In this document: positions 7,841 through 14,352 of the stretch, piece after piece
How positions within the stretch are numbered: the first letter of the stretch is position 1
Layout: each line of letters starts with the position of its first letter
NCBI GenBank assembly: GCA_017462265.1
Contig: JAFTRN010000034.1
Location: 1 to 32,825, forward strand
Direction: 5' to 3'
Origin: Coprobacter sp.
GTDB taxonomy: Bacteria; Bacteroidota; Bacteroidia; Bacteroidales; UBA11471
DNA length: 32,825 nt
Made by a program: the position numbers and the translations under genes
Notes under the pieces: model-generated
What the model was told of the DNA's origin: nothing
The model's input: the letters and a program-made list of their open reading frames with translations, nothing else
Databases searched by the model: none

Positions 7841-10732
7841 TTATTTGTTTCGTTTCAGTTTTATATTGTCGATTTTGATACGCAACTCGGCTCCGAAATA
7901 GAGATTGCTGTATATCTGACTGTATTGTGTCGAGGTATAGTTTCGGTGGTACTTCGACGATGAGGTGAAGTTGTTGGCGGTGAACGAGAGATCGAGCCAC
8001 GAACCAATTTCCTTGGTGAGGCGGAAATTGAGCATCACCCAAGGTTTGTATATTTCGTTGCTGTATGCCGTAGAGAGAGCCGATGAAACCATCTGACGTT
8101 TAACGACATCTTGCGTGAACGAGGGATCCCATGCGACATAGGAGGCGCCGGGATTGAGATTGTCGAGCGTCTTGTCCCAATATCCGAGCGGTTCCACGAT
8201 GAGATTTCCGGTCGATGCATCGACCTTGAAACGGTTGTTGCCACTCTCGTCTTTCCATATATTCTGGCGACGTTCGTACCATACCACTTGCACGGTGGTA
8301 GAGAATACCAACTTTATCTTGGGTATATGGGTGATAAAGCGGAAGTTGGTGTTTATACGGTCTTGTACGCTGCCGCTACCGCCCGGCATATTCTTGATGT
8401 AGGGATAGGTGATACTGGTGCTGGCTACAGCGGCGTATGAACCGGGGGTGGTGCGCTTGATGTTGAACCATGCGCCATCGACGATGAGCGAGGTGCGTAA
8501 CGGACGTATCTGTCCGAAATTCAGGGTGAACTCTATACCCTTCTTGTCGGTGCGTGTGCGGTTGGCAGGGGTGGAATAGGTCTCGAAACGGCCGTTTTCT
8601 TGGTAGGAGGCTGTTTGTTCCGCACCCGAGGCATCGGTGTATATTACATTTTCATTTTCATAACGCAGGTTGGTGGCGTCGGAGGGTATGTCGTATGTCT
8701 TATATTTTCCGTAATAGGGGAAAGATTGGAATCCGAATTCGTCGGTATGTTCCTCTTTGAAGAACGTTACCACGCCCGAGAAGTGCTTACCGAGGTCGAA
8801 GCTGGTGCCGATTTCCCATTTGAAACTCTTGGCGGGCTTCAGGTCGGGATTTTGACGATTGGGTATCACGTGAGTGGTGATGAGGGCCAGTTGGTCGGCG
8901 GGATTGTCGCTATTCTTTTGCACCAGCGAGGCATAGTCCCAATAGGTCTTGTCGGGGTAGAGGTAGAGCAGGGTGGGCAACTTGTATGAAATACCGGCAC
9001 CTCCGGTGATCGACAGGTCGCGGAACAATCCGTTGTTATCGTGGTTCAACAGTTGATACGAGCCATTGAAACGAGGTTCGGCCACAAATATATTGTCGCG
9101 TTTGGCTTCGGCCTTGTCGAGGAACATATTGGTGAGACGTACACCCACTTGTGCCGTGAGTATGGTCGTGCCTAAGTGTGCCTGTGTCTTGTCCTCGATG
9201 AAGATACCGAGGTTGTTCATGGCGGGTATATCTTTGTACGCGCGCGGACGCATCGATTGCGCGTCGCTCGAGCCTGAGGGTGGAAGGAGCGGGTCGAATA
9301 CCGTGCCCTCGCCGTTGTTGTCGTCGTAGCGCCAGTCGGCACCGACTTTTATCTGGGTATAATCGTTCTCACCAAACTCGATGTTGCGATTGGCCTTCAG
9401 CAATAGGTAGATATTGAGGGGCTTGCCATCGATATAATAGTCGGTGAAATAGGAGGCCGGAATGAACGAGGCCTCACTTTCGCCGGCTTGGGTGGTATTG
9501 GTCGATACGTTACGCGAGGTATATACATAGGTGTGGTATTCGTCTTTCTGGTGCGCCCACGATACCATGCCGTTGAAATCGAGGGAGGAAACCAACCACG
9601 AATCGAGTTTCCACGAGGTTTCGAGGTTGAAGCGGAGACCGATATTGTTGTTGGTGTATGTACCATTGTATTCCTCCATCTGTACGTCTTTGCGGCTCTT
9701 GTTTACGTTGGAGTAGAACGAGCCTTTGGCGTTGAGCGAGAATTGCTTACCGGCTACGTTAAATCGATTGCTGTAACCGAGAGTTCCCGTGACGCGGTCG
9801 AATCCTAAATAGCGTTTGCGGGGGTCGTCATAGGATTGTGACCAGTCGATGCCGAAATTCACGGCGCCACCGCGTTTCAATCCGAAGCCTTTACCGGCAT
9901 ATACCATCTTGGAGAAGGGGTCGGCTTTGAACTTTACCTCAAACGGTGTCTCACCGCTCTTGGTTTTCACGATTACCACCCCCGAGGTGAGGTTGCCATA
10001 CTCCACCGAGGGAATACCGCGTATGACCTCCATCGATTCTACGTTGTCGGGCGATAATATGCGGGTATCGACACCGCGACCGGCAGTGGTCTGTCCGCTC
10101 GATGATGATACGCTGCCGTTGAACGATTGCAGGTTGCCATCGTTTGACAACGGTGCGCCATCGACCATGATAGCGGTACCCAGCGCGTTGTTGGCGTTGC
10201 TGTTGTCGATTTCGCGTATATAGGCTTGTCCCAACTTGTTGATACTGGGATTGCTCGTGAGGTTACCGGGCAGGAGTTGCAACATATCATCGACACTCTT
10301 GGGCTGTATGTGCTGTATGGCGGTCTCGCTGATGCGCGAGGTAGAGCCCATGGCTACCGATTTGGCGGTAACTTCCACTTCATCGAGACCGATGCTCAGG
10401 GCTTTGAGTGTAACCGTGAATTTATCTTTGGCCGGAATGGTAATCTTGCCTTGTGCGGTTTGGTATCCGAGACAAGCCACAGCGTAGTCGTATTCACCGG
10501 CTTTCAGCCCTGTAAAGGAGAATTTACCCTCTTTGTCGGTGTACGATACTATGCGGTTGTTGAGTATTACGGTGGCCATCTCTATAGGGGCTTTGTCGCT
10601 ACCGATAATTGTACCCGATAATTTTTCATTACCGGTGTTTTGGGCCGAAACTGTACCCGTGACACACCATATTACCGCAAGGAATAGAACCGCTGCTGTA
10701 TTTTTATGTATAAATTCGAAACAATTACGCAT
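7841..10732 (-). CDS. TonB-dependent outer-membrane receptor
   Basis: This 963-residue protein has a signal peptide (about 1-30, ending TVSAQ). A carboxypeptidase-regulatory-like beta domain follows at about 36-115 (LSGTIIGSDKAPIEMATVIL, then GKFSFTGLKAGEY). The plug lies at about 130-260, including VDDMLQLLPG and VESMEVIRGIPSVEYGNLTSG, and the rest is the 22-strand barrel. The plug lacks the typical SusC hallmark, and no SusD-like gene follows, so this is a receptor of the siderophore/haem/peptide type. It is the first gene of the six-gene minus-strand operon; the start at 10732 is 66 nt downstream of the -7 promoter box. Partners are the DUF4876-type lipoprotein and the terminal HmuY-like protein. 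The substrate (haem, metal complex or peptide) cannot be read from the sequence. Confidence 0.9.
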   Translation of the reverse strand: MRNCFEFIHKNTAAVLFLAVIWCVTGTVSAQNTGNEKLSGTIIGSDKAPIEMATVILNNRIVSYTDKEGKFSFTGLKAGEYDYAVACLGYQTAQGKITIPAKDKFTVTLKALSIGLDEVEVTAKSVAMGSTSRISETAIQHIQPKSVDDMLQLLPGNLTSNPSINKLGQAYIREIDNSNANNALGTAIMVDGAPLSNDGNLQSFNGSVSSSSGQTTAGRGVDTRILSPDNVESMEVIRGIPSVEYGNLTSGVVIVKTKSGETPFEVKFKADPFSKMVYAGKGFGLKRGGAVNFGIDWSQSYDDPRKRYLGFDRVTGTLGYSNRFNVAGKQFSLNAKGSFYSNVNKSRKDVQMEEYNGTYTNNNIGLRFNLETSWKLDSWLVSSLDFNGMVSWAHQKDEYHTYVYTSRNVSTNTTQAGESEASFIPASYFTDYYIDGKPLNIYLLLKANRNIEFGENDYTQIKVGADWRYDDNNGEGTVFDPLLPPSGSSDAQSMRPRAYKDIPAMNNLGIFIEDKTQAHLGTTILTAQVGVRLTNMFLDKAEAKRDNIFVAEPRFNGSYQLLNHDNNGLFRDLSITGGAGISYKLPTLLYLYPDKTYWDYASLVQKNSDNPADQLALITTHVIPNRQNPDLKPAKSFKWEIGTSFDLGKHFSGVVTFFKEEHTDEFGFQSFPYYGKYKTYDIPSDATNLRYENENVIYTDASGAEQTASYQENGRFETYSTPANRTRTDKKGIEFTLNFGQIRPLRTSLIVDGAWFNIKRTTPGSYAAVASTSITYPYIKNMPGGSGSVQDRINTNFRFITHIPKIKLVFSTTVQVVWYERRQNIWKDESGNNRFKVDASTGNLIVEPLGYWDKTLDNLNPGASYVAWDPSFTQDVVKRQMVSSALSTAYSNEIYKPWVMLNFRLTKEIGSWLDLSFTANNFTSSSKYHRNYTSTQYSQIYSNLYFGAELRIKIDNIKLKRNK

Positions 10733-10797
10733 AATGTTGCTCTTGTTATTTGTTTTGTTATCGATTCCTTTTTTGAAAAATCTTTAATTTCTTGATG

Positions 10798-10828
10798 CAA
10801 AATTACCTTTCTTTTCAATATAGTCCAA
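10798..10828 (-). promoter_or_regulatory. Promoter of the TonB-receptor/peptidase/HmuY-like operon
   Basis: On the minus strand, TTG (10828-10826) is followed after 20 bp by TAATTTTG (10805-10798). This matches the Bacteroides primary-sigma consensus TTTG ... TAnnTTTG with normal spacing. Transcription would begin about 10790, giving a 5' leader of about 60 nt without a recognisable riboswitch. From 10829 to 11324 I see only AT-rich DNA with small hairpins, such as ATGCG-TGG-CGCAT at 10920-10932 and CCGAAA/TTTCGG near 11180-11203. Confidence 0.65.
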
Positions 10829-11324
10829 TAATTCTTTGTGGGTATATTTTGCGATTTTTGCATATACTTATCCCGAATTTTAGGTATTTCGATTGTAAAA
10901 TGCTGATAAAGACATAATTATGCGTGGCGCATTTTTATTCAACGAAAATATTATTAACAAATATTAACTATTTTACGGGTGTGATTTGATGCAAAAATCT
11001 TATAAAACAGAACAAAATGTCATGGATTTTACATTTATTTCGTGTGTAGTGTATTGTATATAGGTAAATGCGTAAATTTTTTCTATTTATAATTTATCGG
11101 AAATTAGCGCTATTAATTAATTGCATGATATTCATATATATAGGATTTTTTTATGTAAAAAAAATATAATAAAGTTACCCCGAAATGGGAATGTCGCTTT
11201 CGGTTTGAAATATAAGAGGCTGAAAGGCGGAGATTTGCGTCTTTATGGCGAAAATGTTTCAGGCAAACAATAAACCTCCATTTCGTGAGTTTCATTATAT
11301 ATAATGTATAATTACATAGATGCA

Positions 11325-11414
11325 ATGAAAAAATATTTGTTGATGACAATGGTGGTGTGTGTCGCTATGCTTGCATTAGTGGCATGCACGGCAAGCCGAG
11401 GCTGTGGTTGCTAA
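11325..11414 (+). CDS. 29-residue Cys-rich lipopeptide
   Basis: ATG at 11325 to TAA at 11412-11414 encodes a tiny lipoprotein. A Lys-Lys start and a hydrophobic stretch run to the lipobox LVAC (lipid Cys21), leaving a mature tail of only nine residues, CTASRGCGC, with three Cys. It is too short for normal ORF calling, but a complete signal peptide with lipobox directly followed by a stop and a perfect terminator (11448-11484) argues for a real gene. It lies alone on the plus strand between two minus-strand units. An entericidin-like or other small envelope lipopeptide role, or metal or redox chemistry through CGC, are possibilities; I do not recognise a named family. Confidence 0.6.
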   Translation: MKKYLLMTMVVCVAMLALVACTASRGCGC

Positions 11415-11447
11415 GATTCGGCCAAAGTAGGAAAGAATCACACAGAA

Positions 11448-11484
11448 ACAGCAAAAGCGCCGACACAATCGGCGCTTTTGCTGT
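11448..11484. terminator. Bidirectional intrinsic terminator
   Basis: A perfect 16-bp stem (ACAGCAAAAGCGCCGA with TCGGCGCTTTTGCTGT) encloses loop CACAA, with A/T runs inside both arms. It sits between the plus-strand lipopeptide gene (stop 11414) and the minus-strand GH95 gene (stop 11498), so it can end both transcripts. Confidence 0.88.
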
Positions 11485-11497
11485 CTCTTATAGGTTG

Positions 11498-13894
11498 TTA
11501 GAATTTGATTTCCAGGGTTTCACCGGCTTTGAGCGAGATTTGGGCGAGATTCTCTTTTACGGTAGGCTTGATGACCTTACCGGCAATAGAGAATGTCGGA
11601 GTGGCGCCGGTGGGGACGCGCAATTTGAATTTACTATCCTCTCCGGCGGTAAGTTTGGCTGTTTGCATTTTCATATCTTTCCACGCGAGGTCGGCGACGA
11701 GGGCCCCTTCGGCGCAGATACCTTTGACGCTACCGGTGTGCCATGCCGTGGGTAGGGCGGGCAACAACTCTATAAATCCGTCGTAGCTTTGCAACAGGAG
11801 TTCGCACATACCGGCTACACTTGCCTCGGTGGCATCGAAGCTGAATATGTCGTACTCGGCCATGGCGATACCGGCGGGCGATACGGTCATGAGATTTTCG
11901 CGTGTGAAACGTTTGAAGAGGTTTTGTATCCAATTATAGGAGGTCTCGGCCTCTTTCATACGGGCATAGAAACATATCATGTTGGCGGTGCTCCACTCGG
12001 TATCTTCCCAGGTGGGGCTGCTCGTTTGCATTACAAGACCTTTTTTGGCGGCTTGCATCAATTCGGGCGTGTGTGTGTAGGATATTTGGTCGAGGGGGAA
12101 CATGGCGAGCAGGTGCGATGAGTGGCGGTGAGCCGGGTCGGCACGTCGCACGTCGCTATACCATTCCTGTATCTGGCCGTCGCTACCAATCATGATCGGG
12201 GGCAGGCGTTTGATGTCTTTGTTGAGTTGTGCGCGCATTTTTTTATCCACACCGAGTATTTTCGAGGCTTCGATGCAAGCTGTGTATATGTCGTACACGA
12301 CAGCGCGGTCGATAGTGGGCATCAAGTCGAGACAGAGGTGATTGCCGCGGGGCGATACATAACCGTTTTCGGGCGAGATGCTCGGGCCTGTAACCAGATA
12401 GCCGGTGCGGGGGTCGGTGGTCATATAGTCCATGAAGAAGAGGGCCGTCTCCTTGATGAGGGGGTAGCCTATGGTGCGTAAATACTCGGTGTCGTGGGTG
12501 TAGAGATAGTGCATCCACAAGTGCGTGGCGAGCCATGCGCCACCGGTTACGTTCATACCCCAGCTTACACCCCAGCCCGGAGCGGTATATCCCCATGCGT
12601 TGCACACGCTGTGAGCCACCCAGCCGCGACTGCCATACATCTTTTGAGCCGTCTCTTTGCCATGCTTGGCAAGTAGTTGCAAGTAGCTGAACAGCGGTTC
12701 GTTGCACTCGGCCAGGTTGGCGCGGTTGGCCGACCAGTAATTTTGTTCTATGTTGATATCGAGGTGGTAATCGCAAGTCCAAGGCATATTACAAGCTCCG
12801 TTGTCGTTCCATATCCCTTGCAGGTTGGCACAGAGCGGTATATCGTGTTTGCGTGACGAGGCGATGAGCATGTAACGTCCGTACTGGAAGAACAATGCGT
12901 CGAAATCGGGGTCGGCGGCACCGGCTTGTGCCAAGTGCAGACGGGTGTCGGTGGGTAATTGCGGATTGGCAGCAGTGCCGAGGTCGATCGATACGCGGTC
13001 GAACAGATGGGCGTAGTCGGCGATATGGGCCTCTTTCATCGCGTTATAGGGTTTGCCGGAGGCTTTGTTCAGTTCTGCGGTGCATTGCTCTTTGTATTTG
13101 TCGGTCATGTAGTTGGTCCGCACGTTGAAATAGAGCGTCACCTCGTCGGCATTTTCTATTTTCACGGTTTTGTCGGTGTGCGAAACCTTTCCGCCTCGAG
13201 GGCTCACTTTCACGTCGCCATAGAACGAAACACCACCGGGTCCGTGCAGGGGGAAATCGACCGTGCCGTTGAAAGTCACGTCGTTGTTGTCGGCATTGAA
13301 AGTCGCCTCTCTCAGTAATTCAAATCCTACTTCGGTGCTGATACAACCCTTTTTGTCGGCTGTGAGGCGTATGGCGAAAACATTGTCGGGGTAAGAGGCG
13401 ATGTATTCGCGCGTGTAGTGTATATCTCCACATTTGAACGATACGGAAGTAATGGCCTTGGATAGGTCGAGCGAGCGTTTGTAGTCGGATATTATGCCGG
13501 CCGGATAGTCAAAGTCGATAACCATGTCGCCCAGGGGGACGTGCGTGCCAAACGTGGTCATGCGACCATGCAGCGTGCGCCACCCCATGCTGTCGGCAGC
13601 CTCGTAGTTGTTGTCGAAGATATATTGACGCATTTGGTCGAGGGCTTCTCGGCCACACAGGTCGTTACTTGTCGAGTCGTGACGTCCCGACCATAAACTG
13701 ATTTCGTTCAGAGCCAGTCGCTCTTGATGGATACCTCCGTATATCATGGCCGACAAGCGTCCGTTCCCCATGGGTATAGCCTCCATCCATTCCTTGGCGG
13801 GTTGCTGATACCATATCTCGGTCGAACCTTGCTGTGCGCTCAGACTGCTTACCGAGAGTAATGTAAAGACTCCTAAAATTGTTTTGATTTTCAT
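11498..13894 (-). CDS. GH95-family alpha-L-fucosidase-like glycoside hydrolase
   Basis: This 798-residue protein has a signal peptide (ends SSLSAQ) and no lipobox, so it is periplasmic or secreted. The GH95 N-terminal signature is clear: WYQQPAKEWMEAIPMGNGRL, then MIYGGIHQERLALNE and SLWSGR. The (alpha/alpha)6 catalytic part has GIWNDNGACNMPW, DYHLDINIEQNYW (residues 376-388) and GPSISPENGY, whose Glu509 aligns with the general acid. In characterised members such as AfcA, an N-x-N pair helps activate water; here the first position is Asp379 and the second Asn381, which could alter specificity or rate. GH95 members remove alpha-1,2-linked L-fucose, and some remove L-galactose. Length is normal. 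It is monocistronic and divergent from the fasciclin/SusCD operon, suggesting but not proving that the latter handles a fucosylated ligand. Confidence 0.9.
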   Translation of the reverse strand: MKIKTILGVFTLLSVSSLSAQQGSTEIWYQQPAKEWMEAIPMGNGRLSAMIYGGIHQERLALNEISLWSGRHDSTSNDLCGREALDQMRQYIFDNNYEAADSMGWRTLHGRMTTFGTHVPLGDMVIDFDYPAGIISDYKRSLDLSKAITSVSFKCGDIHYTREYIASYPDNVFAIRLTADKKGCISTEVGFELLREATFNADNNDVTFNGTVDFPLHGPGGVSFYGDVKVSPRGGKVSHTDKTVKIENADEVTLYFNVRTNYMTDKYKEQCTAELNKASGKPYNAMKEAHIADYAHLFDRVSIDLGTAANPQLPTDTRLHLAQAGAADPDFDALFFQYGRYMLIASSRKHDIPLCANLQGIWNDNGACNMPWTCDYHLDINIEQNYWSANRANLAECNEPLFSYLQLLAKHGKETAQKMYGSRGWVAHSVCNAWGYTAPGWGVSWGMNVTGGAWLATHLWMHYLYTHDTEYLRTIGYPLIKETALFFMDYMTTDPRTGYLVTGPSISPENGYVSPRGNHLCLDLMPTIDRAVVYDIYTACIEASKILGVDKKMRAQLNKDIKRLPPIMIGSDGQIQEWYSDVRRADPAHRHSSHLLAMFPLDQISYTHTPELMQAAKKGLVMQTSSPTWEDTEWSTANMICFYARMKEAETSYNWIQNLFKRFTRENLMTVSPAGIAMAEYDIFSFDATEASVAGMCELLLQSYDGFIELLPALPTAWHTGSVKGICAEGALVADLAWKDMKMQTAKLTAGEDSKFKLRVPTGATPTFSIAGKVIKPTVKENLAQISLKAGETLEIKF

Positions 13895-13916
13895 GTCGTA
13901 TCTATTTTGTTTGTGG

Positions 13917-13924
13917 CAAAAGTA
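13917..13924 (-). promoter_or_regulatory. Likely -7 box of the GH95 gene
   Basis: On the minus strand this reads TACTTTTG, a match to TAnnTTTG, 23 bp upstream of the start codon at 13894. No good TTG box is seen at the expected distance, so the call is moderate and implies a very short leader. Confidence 0.45.
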
Positions 13925-14203
13925 AAGAATAATCGTATGAGTTATGGATAATATTGAGCAATTATTAAAAGAAATGGAGAATAATATGTCGTAATGATTA
14001 TAGTAGAAGAAAAATGATGAAAATGTACTTGATAATTCTTATTTTTAGTAGCTAAAAGAAATTTCAAAGGGTTTAATGTGGTAAATGGTAAAAATGCGCC
14101 AAAAATAGAAATGTTTGCGGAAATAGCGTCATTTTGCAAATACAGAAAAGCATAATTCGTAATAATAGCCTTAAAAAAATCAAAAAATGATGAGGTAATT
14201 ATC

Positions 14204-14211
14204 TACTTTTG
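14204..14211 (+). promoter_or_regulatory. Candidate distal -7 box of the fasciclin/SusCD operon
   Basis: TACTTTTG matches TAnnTTTG, in the context TAATTATCTACTTTTG. It lies 138 bp before the first large gene. No clear -33 TTG is present about 20 bp upstream. Confidence 0.45.
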
Positions 14212-14259
14212 AACCTCGAAAAAATCTCTCGAAAAGGAAAAGTAGTGTTAAAAACTTTT

Positions 14260-14286
14260 TTGTTTCGAAAAGATTTGCTAATTTTG
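14260..14286 (+). promoter_or_regulatory. Candidate proximal promoter of the fasciclin/SusCD operon
   Basis: TAATTTTG at 14279-14286 matches TAnnTTTG exactly. A TTTG (14259-14262) lies 16 bp upstream, a few bases closer than usual. Three TCGAAAA copies (near 14216, 14229 and 14265) surround this region and could be regulator sites. The remaining divergent region, 13895-14200, holds only AT-rich DNA. Confidence 0.5.
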
Positions 14287-14304
14287 AAACACATAATAGC
14301 AACC

Positions 14305-14352
14305 ATGAAAAGAAAAAGCATAGTCCGCTATGCGTTAAATATCAACCAATGA
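14305..14352 (+). CDS. Leader ORF overlapping the first fasciclin start
   Basis: ATG at 14305 opens a 15-codon frame, MKRKSIVRYALNINQ, whose TGA (14350-14352) overlaps the ATG of the fasciclin gene (14349) as ATGA. It lies just after the proximal promoter. Such an overlap allows terminating ribosomes to restart on the main gene. The peptide is basic and matches nothing I know. Chance occurrence in a short leader is possible. Confidence 0.4.
   Translation: MKRKSIVRYALNINQ

Noticed and set aside
10733..10797. Riboswitch (for example cobalamin) before the TonB receptor
   Set aside because: The leader between the promoter and the start codon is only about 60 nt and shows no conserved riboswitch core.
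11113..11349. 78-codon minus-strand frame in the AT-rich intergenic region
   Set aside because: It has no signal peptide or domain, an AT-driven composition, and overlaps the start of the better-supported lipopeptide gene on the other strand.
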